Below, one piece after another: positions 6,241 to 13,524 of a stretch of DNA of 13,526 nucleotides. The number at the start of each line of letters is the position of its first letter. Within the stretch, counting starts at the first letter, position 1. Source of the stretch: CAZXVU01 sp964644465 (GTDB lineage: Bacteria > Chlamydiota > Chlamydiia > Chlamydiales > SM23-39); contig CAZXVU010000051.1 in assembly GCA_964644465.1 (NCBI GenBank), positions 1 to 13,526 on the forward strand, given 5' to 3'. A program made the translations under genes and the position numbers. The notes below the pieces were generated by a model that had not been told where the DNA came from, did not search any database, and worked only from the letters and a program-made list of their open reading frames with translations.

Positions 6241-8733
6241 GTCAAGTTAGAGGAAGAGGGGACAAAAAGAGTCCTCTACCTCGATACATTAAAAGCAGTT
6301 GCCAAAGATGCGGACAAAGACGCTTTGGCAGTTCTCACCCGCATTCATCTACGCTCTCCCAATGCTTCGCGAAGTTCCGATCTATCCTTTCAATCCATTG
6401 AAGTGAGCTCTAACCAAGTGAGCGAAGTATTAAAAGCTTTAGCGAAGACAGGGCGCCTGTTTTTTCAGGGGAAAAAGTTGGCCTGTGAATGGGAAACAAC
6501 TGCAAAAGTATACTGGAAAGGAGAGAAAGGTGGCGCTCTTGCCGCATTTCTCCACTATAAGAATGAAGAGATCCCAATCGAGCAATGCGAGCGGATTTTT
6601 CAAGGCTGGTTTTTGAAAGAGTCTGTCTTGAGACAAATGAGTTGTCCTGTTTCTTGGAAATGGTTGGAGCTCTTTTTGAAAGGCCCCCTGTTTTTAGAGG
6701 GGATGCAGAAGAAAAAATTCCTCGAAGAAGATCCTCCCGTCTTATGGAAAGAGCTCCCCAAAGAAAAACCGATCGAAGTTCTGCCGGAGCTTCGGTTGTG
6801 CGATGGAACGGGATGTTTTGCCAATCTTTGGATGGATTACGGAGTTGGATCGGTTGCTTTTGAAGATTTTGCTCCGACAGTTCGGGATAAACCCCGCCAA
6901 AAAGATGTGGAAAAGCACTGGGAAAAAGATCTACTCGAATCGGGATTCATCCGAAAAAAAGTAGAAGAGTCCCATTATTATTGCCCGAGTGAAAAAGTGA
7001 GAGAAGCTCTCATCTTTCTCATTGAAATGGGGTGGAACATCGTCGATTTTCGGAAGCGGCGCGTTTTGAAACAGAGCGGTTATTCCATCGATGTGCGTGA
7101 AGAAAATGGCTCCATTCAGATCAAAGGAACTGTGCAGTTTCAGTCAGAAAAGGCCCCCCTGCGAAGTGCGCAAGGGAGGATGTGGGTTGAGTTGAATGAA
7201 GCAAGCGTTGGGTTGCTCGATCGAAAGAAAATAGAGTTGGTTGGTGAATGGGAGGGGGAAACTCTTTTAGTTCGAAAACAGCAGGCAGCCAGTTTATCCG
7301 GACTTCTCGATATGTCTGGCATCCAATGGGAAGCCTCTTTGAAACAAGCGATTGAAGGGCTCAAAAGCGGAGCCACGATTGAAACAGCTTTGCCGGACCG
7401 TTCTTTCAAAGGAGAGCTTCTTCCCTATCAGCAAAAAGGAGTCGACTGGCTGGCCTTTTTATATAGATGGGGTTTTTCAGCCCTTTTGGCAGATGAGATG
7501 GGACTAGGAAAAACTGTCCAGGTATTGGCATTTTTTTCTCGTCTGAGGACAAATTTGCCGATCTTGATCGTTGCCCCTACGTCTCTGCTTTTTAACTGGC
7601 GATCGGAGATCCGTCGATTCCTCGGGGTTGAAGCCTATCTCCACTCTGGTGCGGAACGGATGAAAACTGCCTCGGATCTACAGAAATTGCCCTGGATCAT
7701 CACCTCTTACGCCATTTTACGGCTAGATGAAGAGCTTCTTTCCCAGATCGAGTTTGAGGCGATTGCATTGGATGAATCGAATGCGATCAAGACCGGCTCA
7801 ACACAAATAGCCAAAGCTGCTTGCAAACTTAAAGGAAGATTCAAAATAGCCGTCAGCGGAACGCCGATGGAAAACAGAGTGGAAGAGATTTGGTCCCAAT
7901 TCCGGTTTTTGATGCCCGATCTTCTCGGTGAGAAACTTGGAGCTGTGGAAGAGGTGAAAAAGAAGATCCGACCTTTCTTGCTCCGCCGCCGTAAAGAAGA
8001 AGTGCAACTGGACCTTCCTGAGAAAATCGAACAGGTTGCTTGGGTCGAAATGAGCGACGAACAACTTCAAGTCTATGATTCTTATCGAGCAGGCCTCAAA
8101 TCAGGTCTTTTGAGGCAAGTGGAGCAGGATGGAATGCAAGCGCATAGAATGGAAGTTCTTGAGGCGATTTTACGGCTTCGGCAGATCTGCTGCGATCCTC
8201 GGCTTGTTGGATCAGATATTATCGGCGCAAAACTCGAACTTCTCATGGCTGATCTTGAAGAAGCTTTATCTGAGAAGAGGAAGGTGCTGATCTACAGTCA
8301 ATTTACATCCATGCTGCAACTGATTGGGAAAGAGATCAGAAAGAAAGGGTGGGACTCACTTTATTTGGATGGTTCCACAAAAGCCGAAGAGAGAGGGGAG
8401 CTTGTCCGCTCTTTCCAAGAAGATCCTGAAAAGAGACTTTTTCTCTTAAGCCTAAAGGCTGGGGGAGTTGGGTTGAACTTAACGGCAGCGGATTATGTAT
8501 TTCTTTTCGATCCGTGGTGGAACGAAGCTGTGGAAAGACAGGCCATCGACCGCGCCCATCGCATCGGGCAAAAAAATACAGTCATTGCAAAGCGCTATCT
8601 AATCCCCAATACCATCGAAGAGAAGATGCTCAAGCTTAAGGCCCAAAAAACCCTAGCCTCAGAGCATCTTCTCGACATAGATGCGGAAACTTTTAGTTGG
8701 ACAGAGGAGGATTTGCTTCATCTTCTGCTTTAG
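6241..8733 (+). CDS. SNF2-family DNA-dependent ATPase/helicase, 5' end lost in gap
   Basis: SNF2/RapA-type ATPases translocate on double-stranded DNA and remodel protein-DNA complexes, including stalled RNA polymerase; the bacterial role of this subfamily is not well defined. 830 residues are visible. Residues ~1-385 are the poorly conserved N-terminal part of bacterial SNF2 proteins. The ATPase follows (partial numbering): LLPYQQKGVDWL near 395, motif I ADEMGLGKT (417-425, Lys424), motif II Asp511-Glu512-Ser513-Asn514, motif III SGTPMENRVEEIW, then the second RecA lobe with VLIYSQFTSML, motif V SLKAGGVGLNLTAADYV (737-753), FDPWWN, and motif VI DRAHRIGQ (770-777). Motif II departs from the usual DEAQ/DEAH. 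A SWIM zinc finger, often N-terminal in this group, is not visible and could be in the gap. The last 41 bp overlap the opposing small gene; I see no hairpin terminator after the TAG. Confidence 0.93.
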   Translation, partial: VKLEEEGTKRVLYLDTLKAVAKDADKDALAVLTRIHLRSPNASRSSDLSFQSIEVSSNQVSEVLKALAKTGRLFFQGKKLACEWETTAKVYWKGEKGGALAAFLHYKNEEIPIEQCERIFQGWFLKESVLRQMSCPVSWKWLELFLKGPLFLEGMQKKKFLEEDPPVLWKELPKEKPIEVLPELRLCDGTGCFANLWMDYGVGSVAFEDFAPTVRDKPRQKDVEKHWEKDLLESGFIRKKVEESHYYCPSEKVREALIFLIEMGWNIVDFRKRRVLKQSGYSIDVREENGSIQIKGTVQFQSEKAPLRSAQGRMWVELNEASVGLLDRKKIELVGEWEGETLLVRKQQAASLSGLLDMSGIQWEASLKQAIEGLKSGATIETALPDRSFKGELLPYQQKGVDWLAFLYRWGFSALLADEMGLGKTVQVLAFFSRLRTNLPILIVAPTSLLFNWRSEIRRFLGVEAYLHSGAERMKTASDLQKLPWIITSYAILRLDEELLSQIEFEAIALDESNAIKTGSTQIAKAACKLKGRFKIAVSGTPMENRVEEIWSQFRFLMPDLLGEKLGAVEEVKKKIRPFLLRRRKEEVQLDLPEKIEQVAWVEMSDEQLQVYDSYRAGLKSGLLRQVEQDGMQAHRMEVLEAILRLRQICCDPRLVGSDIIGAKLELLMADLEEALSEKRKVLIYSQFTSMLQLIGKEIRKKGWDSLYLDGSTKAEERGELVRSFQEDPEKRLFLLSLKAGGVGLNLTAADYVFLFDPWWNEAVERQAIDRAHRIGQKNTVIAKRYLIPNTIEEKMLKLKAQKTLASEHLLDIDAETFSWTEEDLLHLLL

Positions 8734-8908
8734 TTTTCTTCTGGTCGGCTTCCAACATTTCCAAAGCCGCAGCTTTCAAGGTCTTAAGCCCTTCCGCAAA
8801 TCCCAATGCCCTAGCAAGGCGTTCTAAATAGTGAAGTTCAGCAGCGAGCTGATCGTTAATGCTTTCTAATTTAGCGATCTTCTTCAAGAGGTCTTTATTG
8901 CTTTTCAT
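8693..8908 (-). CDS. Small coiled-coil protein of unknown function (71 aa)
   Basis: Function not recognised. The 71-residue product is charged and almost entirely helix-forming: residues ~3-35 carry hydrophobics at heptad-like spacing (LLKKIAKLESINDQLAAEL), then HYLERLARALGFAEGLKTLK, and a polar, probably disordered tail (DQKKTKAEDEANPPLSN). No signal peptide or membrane segment is present. I chose ATG 8908 because GAGG (minus strand, 8917-8914) sits 5 bases before it; an upstream in-frame ATG at 8956 has no such site. It converges on and overlaps the SNF2 gene by 41 bp. The ordered heptads, good ribosome-binding site and lack of internal stops support a real gene, but no homologue is known to me. 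Confidence 0.68.
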   Translation of the reverse strand: MKSNKDLLKKIAKLESINDQLAAELHYLERLARALGFAEGLKTLKAAALEMLEADQKKTKAEDEANPPLSN

Positions 8909-9079
8909 ACACACCTCATCTGTTGCCACTCTTTGTATATGCAAAAACCGTGCCACGAAATCTTTGAGCGCTTTTTGGCCGATTTTTTTATTCGATTCGG
9001 ATTTCTCATTTCAAAAATCTGCAGAAAAAGCATCTCAAATCTCATTCGAAAATCTTTACTGAGATAGATTCGTGAAATA

Positions 9080-9111
9080 ATTGATTGCGAAAAAAATCAT
9101 ATTGATGCGAA
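9080..9111 (+). repeat. Direct repeat ATTGAT(T)GCGAA, two copies
   Basis: ATTGATTGCGAA (9080-9091) and ATTGATGCGAA (9101-9111) are near-identical and start 21 bp apart, two helical turns, so both would face the same side of DNA. They lie about 40-70 bp upstream of the extended -10 of the lipoprotein gene, a position suited to an activator. No protein is assigned to them. Confidence 0.35.
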
Positions 9112-9146
9112 TTTAAGGACGTAGATCGTATTGAAAATCGTGCGCA

Positions 9147-9155
9147 TGGTATATT
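9147..9155 (+). promoter_or_regulatory. Extended -10 promoter for the lipoprotein gene
   Basis: TGGTATATT (9147-9155) has the TGn extension and a 5/6 match to TATAAT. No good -35 lies at 17 bp (CGTATT, 9127-9132); TTGAAA at 9131-9136 is only 13 bp away. Transcription near 9162 would leave a leader of about 26 bases containing the AGAGG Shine-Dalgarno site (9178-9182), 5 bases before the ATG. Confidence 0.5.
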
Positions 9156-9187
9156 GCGTCGTATTTCAAAAATAACCAGAGGTTCAA

Positions 9188-9655
9188 ATGAGTAAAATTT
9201 CAATTCAGAAAAAATTGCTCTTCGCAGCTGCAGGGCTGATGTTAGTCGCTACTGCCTGCCAAGGCCAATCAGATAATCCAAGACAAGGAAGACGCGGCAT
9301 GGATCAAGATGGCGGACCATCTTGGGGTGGCCGTGATGGCAGATATAATAATGACTGCAATCCTTGCAGAAGACCTTGCAGACCAGATAATGATAGAGCT
9401 ACACCTCCCAGCAAAATGAAACAGATGCCGCGCTGCCAAGATAGACCTTGCGGCCCAGATCAAGGTTCATCGATGGGATCTAGCAACGATGCTATCCAGC
9501 AAGAAGCTGACTTCGATGCAAATGCTTCTGCTGAAGCTGATGTACAAGTTCAAGATGCAGAAAGTCCAGCTGTTGCAATGGAAGAAGTAAATGCGATAGA
9601 AGAATCTGCAACAGCAGCCTCTTCAGCTGTCTCTGAAACTGTTACAGCTCCTTAA
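9188..9655 (+). CDS. Cysteine-containing lipoprotein of unknown function, charge-segregated
   Basis: Not a family I can name. The 155-residue product starts with a lipoprotein signal: basic SIQKK, a hydrophobic core LLFAAAGLMLVATA, and Cys24 as the lipidation site (VATAC; Ala at -3 is acceptable but not ideal). Residues 25-88 are Gly/Arg/Pro-rich with 11 arginines and five cysteines: Cys57, Cys60, Cys64, Cys83 and Cys88, arranged in two copies of a C-x(2-3)-P-C-x-P-D pattern (CRRPCRPD, CQDRPCGPD). Residues 89-155 contain no Lys or Arg, are rich in Ala, Glu, Ser and Asp, and look disordered. The start is fixed by AGAGG 5 bases upstream. The composition recalls OmcA, the small cysteine-rich lipoprotein of the disulfide-linked chlamydial outer membrane, but similarity is compositional only. 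It is convergent with ogt, sharing the stop-codon bases. Confidence 0.8.
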   Translation: MSKISIQKKLLFAAAGLMLVATACQGQSDNPRQGRRGMDQDGGPSWGGRDGRYNNDCNPCRRPCRPDNDRATPPSKMKQMPRCQDRPCGPDQGSSMGSSNDAIQQEADFDANASAEADVQVQDAESPAVAMEEVNAIEESATAASSAVSETVTAP

Positions 9656-10116
9656 TCAGTTCTCTTTGAGGGCAAGCTCATTTTCTTGCCCTCAAATTCT
9701 AATAATCTACGCTTGATTTCAAGACCTGATGAAAATCCTCCAATGCTCCCGTCGCCAGAAATGATTCGGTGGCAGGGAATGAAAAGAGGGATTGGATTCC
9801 GCTTGCACACGCTTCCAACAGCGCGGGAAGCAAAAGGGGAACCGGCCTTTTTTGCCAATTCTCCATAACTCAGAGTTTGGCCGAAGGGGATTTTTTGCAT
9901 TTCTTCTAAAACGTGACTTTGAAAAGGGGTCAGAAATGGGTCTTGAAAAGGAAATAATAAAGGAATTTTGTTCAAATAACCTGTAAGCCAATCGATCACA
10001 AAAGGAAGAGAAACATTACAGGTAAAGGCTGAATCCAGCGAAAGATGGGCCGAGCGAATCGACCCATTCTCAATTTCTACTTCTACAGCAACTTTAGGAA
10101 AATCAGCGAGTTTCAT
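9652..10116 (-). CDS. ogt: Methylated-DNA--protein-cysteine S-methyltransferase
   Basis: Transfers alkyl groups from O6-alkylguanine (and O4-alkylthymine) to its own cysteine, a suicide repair protein. The 154-residue product contains the helix-turn-helix part QKIPFGQTLSYGELAKKAG, the arginine finger SRAVGSVCKRNP, and the active site IPCHRII with Cys115, then GGFSSGLEIKRRLLEFEG. The short, divergent N-terminal domain fits Ogt. I prefer ATG 10116; the frame extends 7 codons further to a TTG (10137), but that gives a 35-bp overlap with the upstream gene instead of 14 bp. The last ~12 residues (GKKMSLPSKRTD) go beyond the usual end and are encoded by a hairpin. Third gene of a probable pheT-lipoprotein-ogt unit, as in C. 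trachomatis CT475-CT477 as I recall. Confidence 0.94.
   Translation of the reverse strand: MKLADFPKVAVEVEIENGSIRSAHLSLDSAFTCNVSLPFVIDWLTGYLNKIPLLFPFQDPFLTPFQSHVLEEMQKIPFGQTLSYGELAKKAGSPFASRAVGSVCKRNPIPLFIPCHRIISGDGSIGGFSSGLEIKRRLLEFEGKKMSLPSKRTD
9665..9696 (+). terminator. 12-bp perfect hairpin after the lipoprotein gene, inside ogt
   Basis: TTTGAGGGCAAG (9665-9676) and CTTGCCCTCAAA (9685-9696) form a perfect 12-bp stem with an 8-base loop, starting 9 bp after the lipoprotein stop. The position suits a plus-strand terminator, but the tail (TTCTAATAATC) is a poor U-tract, and on the minus strand there is none. It encodes the C-terminal residues of Ogt on the other strand. It may terminate, or protect the 3' end of, the lipoprotein mRNA. 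Confidence 0.65.
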
Positions 10117-11092
10117 TTTCGGAGAAATCTGCGACAATACGATCGCGATTTTCTAAGGTTTGAAATTTATCTGCGTTGACTGTTTGGCCTTTAAAAAACC
10201 ACTCTGTTTCAGAGGATTCTTCTGTATAGAATTTGCTGGTGCCATGCTTCTTATCATTGCGCCACTGGATTTCCGCTGTGAGATTTCCTAAGTCATCGTA
10301 ATGGATTTCCATCCCATGTTTTTGTCCATTGATGTAGGGAATTTCTGCGACTTTGCTTCCATTGCGGTATACAACTTTAAGTCCGTCGAGAACGCCTTGA
10401 TTCCAGTTGAGCATCATTAAAGGCTTTCCGGATGCAGTATATTTCAGCTGCTCGCCATGAAGTTGGTAATCCTTGTAATGGGAAACCGTGTGGATTTGAC
10501 CTGTTGGATGATAGGTCGTACGGGCTGCAATGAGTCCATTTACAATCGTATCGCGCTCGATGAGCAGTCCTGTTCGATCTCTCTTGATCCTTTCTCCACA
10601 TCCCGCTTCGACTTGAGCTTCGAGTTCATGCTCGGAGGTAAAATATTTCCCATCGGCAAGAAGTTCTTCGTCGTATTCCTCAATGCTTAATGGAGCGCCT
10701 TTTTCATCCCAAAGAGTGATGATCTTTCGGTTGTCGAATTCGTAAGCTTCTTCCCGAATCGGCATTCCTGCAGCATCATTGAGAGTTTCTTTCAAAAGCA
10801 TCCCTTGATCGTACACGAGAAGTTTTTCCACGATAGAGCTATGAGGAAAAGAATAGGTAGTCGACCCGTGCAGTTGTCCGCCTTCAAAGGATCGGGAGAT
10901 TTTAACGCCATTTTTCAGCATCGTCACGACTTGGCCTTCTTGGGCTCGGTCTTCCCATTCTTCTTCTGAGACGTCGAATCCATATTTATGGACATAGGTT
11001 TGAGAGACGATTTGATCGAGACCATTATTGGACTGGCAGGATGTGATCAATCCGCCTATAAATAAACTTGCGACCCAAGGATTGCGTTTCAT
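10103..11092 (-). CDS. MORN_2-repeat lipoprotein (CT476-like)
   Basis: Envelope lipoprotein of unknown function. The 329-residue product begins MKRNPWVASLFIGGLITSC, a classic signal with lipobox ITSC and lipidated Cys19. The rest carries YwqK/MORN_2-type repeats with the pattern G-x-hydrophobic...Y-x-x-G-x-x-H-G: for example FEGGQLHGSTTYSFP, YKDYQLHGEQLKYTASG, WNQGVLDGLKVVYRNG, YINGQKHGMEIHYDDLG and WRNDKKHGTSKFYTEE. Such repeats build beta-hairpin solenoids used for protein or surface contacts. I chose ATG 11092, with GAGG (minus strand, 11101-11098) 5 bases upstream; a longer frame to 11140 would overlap pheT and bury the signal peptide. It lies 44 bp after pheT and overlaps ogt by 14 bp. 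Databases often call such proteins YwqK-family antitoxins; nothing here (no partner toxin) supports that. Confidence 0.9.
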   Translation of the reverse strand: MKRNPWVASLFIGGLITSCQSNNGLDQIVSQTYVHKYGFDVSEEEWEDRAQEGQVVTMLKNGVKISRSFEGGQLHGSTTYSFPHSSIVEKLLVYDQGMLLKETLNDAAGMPIREEAYEFDNRKIITLWDEKGAPLSIEEYDEELLADGKYFTSEHELEAQVEAGCGERIKRDRTGLLIERDTIVNGLIAARTTYHPTGQIHTVSHYKDYQLHGEQLKYTASGKPLMMLNWNQGVLDGLKVVYRNGSKVAEIPYINGQKHGMEIHYDDLGNLTAEIQWRNDKKHGTSKFYTEESSETEWFFKGQTVNADKFQTLENRDRIVADFSENETR

Positions 11093-11136
11093 AAGAACCT
11101 CATACAAATTGAAAGTCCAGCTTATGGGAGAAAGAA

Positions 11137-13524
11137 TCATTTTGCAAGGAGTTTTGAAACTTGGCTTATTAGTTTGGCATGCTCTGCTTCAACCTCTTCA
11201 AAAGAGATTGTCTTGAGTTTGTCCCGATAGATGAATCGGAATGTGGCATTTTTTTGGGTTCCATTTTCAGGAGTATAAACATCGATCAGGTCTACTTTTT
11301 CTAAAAGATGAGATCCTAAAGAATGGATTCCATCGAAAATGGATTGGATAGGCAGATCAAGGGGAAGGGGAATGGTCCAGTCCCGATCAGAAGCGGGAAA
11401 AAGAGGGATGGGAGACATCCTCAAATTCGATTTTCTTCGGGCAGCCAAATCATCTAAATTGAGCTCCGCATAAATGACGCGCTGCTTAATATCGAATTTA
11501 TCAAGAAGAGAGGGATGTACTTCTCCGAATGAACCTACTGTCAAGCCGTCCACGAAAAGGTTTGCTTGGCGGCCTGGATGGAAGCTTAGATGCTGCGAAG
11601 GCTGGAAAATGCACCCTTTTACATGCAAGCTATCTAATAGGTTTTCCAAAATTCCTTTGAGATCAAAGAAATCGGCCTCTTTCGATTTTTGGCTCCAGTT
11701 AGAGGGCTTTGCTCTTCCCGTTAAAAGAATGGCAGCCATGGGGATTTCAATGACCTTTTCTTTCTGCAGAAAATGGATTCTTCCCATTTCGAAGGCATGG
11801 ATCGTTTGATTTTTCTGATCGATATTTCCTTTTGCCACTTGTAGGAGCCCAGGAAGAAGCGATGCGCGTAAAATGGAATATTCTTCTGACTTTGAATGCA
11901 GTGTCTGAAGAAACGCAATTTGGGGCGCTTTAATTTCACTGGAGATATCGGCAAGCTTTGGGCTAATGAGATCGCAATTTAAAAATTCCTGCAGTCCCAA
12001 GGCGACAAGCCGGTTCCGGCATTCTTTTTCAAAAAGATAGGCGGGATCATGGAGGATTTGGGAATTTGTGCAGAGGGGAGATTTCTTCTCAATGTTATTG
12101 TACCCATAAATGCGGGCCGCCTCTTCAACCAGGTCGATCTCTTCATTCACGTCGGAGCGGTAGAGAGGGACTTCTACGCGGAGCTTTCCATTGCCTACGG
12201 AATGCGTTTTGAAGTCGAGGCGCTGAAAAATTTCCTCAATCTCTGTTTGAGAGATTTTTGTGCCGAGGAGCTGATTGATTCTCTCTGTACGGCAGAATAT
12301 TTCTTTCAGAGCCAGTGGGTGCTTCTTCTCATCGATCAGCCCTTTTGCTAAAGTTCCGTGGCAAACGTCTAAAAGCAACCGGCAAGCCGCATCGAGAGCT
12401 TCTTTAATGCCGGCAGGATCGATCCCTTTTTCAAAGCGCTGGGAACTTTCCGTTCGGACTCCCGTTTTTTTAGATCCTATCCGGACCGTCATCGGGTCAA
12501 AATAGGCAGCTTCAAGCAGAATCGCAGTGGTATTTGTAGAAACAGCGCTGTTTGCTCCCCCTAAAATCCCTGCGATCGCGATCGGTTTATGCGTATCGGA
12601 GATCAAGAGAGTTCCGGGAGGAATTTCCCGTTTGATTTCATCGAGGCCGTGGAACTCTTGGGTTTTTTCGGAAGCAGCAACATGGATTGTTTTTCCTTCG
12701 ATCTTATTGAAATCGAACGCATGGAGCGGCTGGCCATATTTGATCATGATGAAATTGGCGATGTCGACTGCATTATTGATCGATTTAAGCCCGCAGTTTT
12801 CAAGCTGTAGTTTCAGCCAAAAAGGAGAAGGTCCAATTTTTACACCTTCGATCAAACGGCACATATATCGAGGACAGAGCTTGAAATCATGGACAGCAAC
12901 TTCGATTTGGTCTTCGACAGGAATCTTTGCGTTTTCAACGAGAACGGTTTTAGGATGGTGGATCGGTTTTTGCAAGGCGGCGGATAATTCGCGGGCGATC
13001 CCAAGCGCGCTCATGCAATGGCCTAAATTGGGAGTCAAAGAGATTTCGAATACAGGATCCCAGAGAAGCGATGCCAAATCTTTCCCGGTTTCCATTTCTT
13101 GAGGAAGCTCCAGGATCTGATCGGGTTCTTCAAAAAGATGAAGTTCTGAACCGCTGCAAAGCATCCCTTCCGATTCCACGCCGCGGAGAGAACTTTTTTC
13201 AATTTTTCTCTGAAGGCCGTCCAAGTCGGTAAGAAGGGCGCCTGGTTTAGCGAAAGCTGTTTTGATCCCTGCGCGGCAATTTGCCGCAGCGCAAACGACT
13301 GTATATCGATGGGCCCCGTCGCTCACTTCGGCCACTTTTAATTTATCAGAGCTAGGATGAGGACGGGCGGAAACAACCTCTCCTACGACCACATTGACGA
13401 AGGAAGGATATTCGTTATGGATCCGGTCGACCTCAATGCCTAAAAGGGTCAGGATCTCACTGATTTTTTGAACAGGCAAATCAATATTTATGAACGATTT
13501 GATCAAAGAAAGAGGAAGTTTCAT
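11137..13524 (-). CDS. pheT: Phenylalanyl-tRNA synthetase beta subunit
   Basis: Beta subunit of the (alpha-beta)2 enzyme that charges tRNA-Phe; it contributes editing and tRNA binding. The 795-residue product equals the E. coli length. In order: the N-terminal coiled segment MKLPLSLIKSFINIDLP; a tRNA-binding OB-fold at ~43-150 (VVVGEVVSARPHPSSDKLKV); the B3/B4 editing domain, then B5 near 405-480 (VPLYRSDVNEEIDLVEEAAR, IYGYNNI); the catalytic-like core; and the C-terminal FDX-ACB anticodon-binding domain from ~703 (FPASDRDWTIPL). The ATG at 13524 matches the family N-terminus, so the gene is complete, although its promoter lies outside the window. pheS is not adjacent on the downstream side; the upstream side cannot be seen. 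First visible gene of the pheT-lipoprotein-ogt unit. Confidence 0.97.
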   Translation of the reverse strand: MKLPLSLIKSFINIDLPVQKISEILTLLGIEVDRIHNEYPSFVNVVVGEVVSARPHPSSDKLKVAEVSDGAHRYTVVCAAANCRAGIKTAFAKPGALLTDLDGLQRKIEKSSLRGVESEGMLCSGSELHLFEEPDQILELPQEMETGKDLASLLWDPVFEISLTPNLGHCMSALGIARELSAALQKPIHHPKTVLVENAKIPVEDQIEVAVHDFKLCPRYMCRLIEGVKIGPSPFWLKLQLENCGLKSINNAVDIANFIMIKYGQPLHAFDFNKIEGKTIHVAASEKTQEFHGLDEIKREIPPGTLLISDTHKPIAIAGILGGANSAVSTNTTAILLEAAYFDPMTVRIGSKKTGVRTESSQRFEKGIDPAGIKEALDAACRLLLDVCHGTLAKGLIDEKKHPLALKEIFCRTERINQLLGTKISQTEIEEIFQRLDFKTHSVGNGKLRVEVPLYRSDVNEEIDLVEEAARIYGYNNIEKKSPLCTNSQILHDPAYLFEKECRNRLVALGLQEFLNCDLISPKLADISSEIKAPQIAFLQTLHSKSEEYSILRASLLPGLLQVAKGNIDQKNQTIHAFEMGRIHFLQKEKVIEIPMAAILLTGRAKPSNWSQKSKEADFFDLKGILENLLDSLHVKGCIFQPSQHLSFHPGRQANLFVDGLTVGSFGEVHPSLLDKFDIKQRVIYAELNLDDLAARRKSNLRMSPIPLFPASDRDWTIPLPLDLPIQSIFDGIHSLGSHLLEKVDLIDVYTPENGTQKNATFRFIYRDKLKTISFEEVEAEHAKLISQVSKLLAK

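Larger units (their letters stand above)
8909..9187. other. Divergent intergenic region, 279 bp
   Basis: Longest non-coding stretch in the window, between the divergent small coiled-coil gene and the lipoprotein gene. It is AT-rich and holds, on the plus strand, an extended -10 promoter near the right end and a direct repeat upstream of it (listed separately). TCGTATT occurs twice, at 9126-9132 and 9159-9165, flanking the -10. For the minus-strand gene only a weak TATACA-like -10 near 8935 can be seen, without a matching -35. I found no hairpin, tRNA or open frame of note. Confidence 0.6.

Noticed and set aside
6088..6400. Reading frames running through the N gap and appearing to fuse trhO or an antisense frame to downstream sequence
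   Set aside because: The N run is a placeholder of unknown length, so frame continuity across it has no meaning; the post-gap part in the trhO frame is a shadow of the SNF2 gene.
8909..8956. Upstream ATG at 8956 for the coiled-coil protein
   Set aside because: No Shine-Dalgarno precedes it and the added residues (MARFLHIQRVATDEVC) do not continue the heptad pattern.
9001..9175. ATTTCAAAAAT repeated at 9008-9018 and 9163-9173 as a possible regulatory or CRISPR-like repeat
   Set aside because: Short, AT-rich, only two copies and irregularly spaced; expected by chance in such composition.
10117..10137. TTG start for ogt at 10137
   Set aside because: It needs a non-ATG codon and a larger overlap with the upstream gene; ATG 10116 gives a complete Ogt. 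It remains possible because neither start has a good ribosome-binding site.
10103..11092. A toxin-antitoxin module based on the YwqK-like repeats
   Set aside because: No toxin-like gene is adjacent, the protein is a lipoprotein, and its neighbours are the housekeeping genes pheT and ogt.
11093..11140. Longer start (11140) for the MORN lipoprotein, overlapping the pheT stop
   Set aside because: It would place 16 residues before a perfect lipoprotein signal peptide, and the ATG at 11092 has a well-placed GAGG site.
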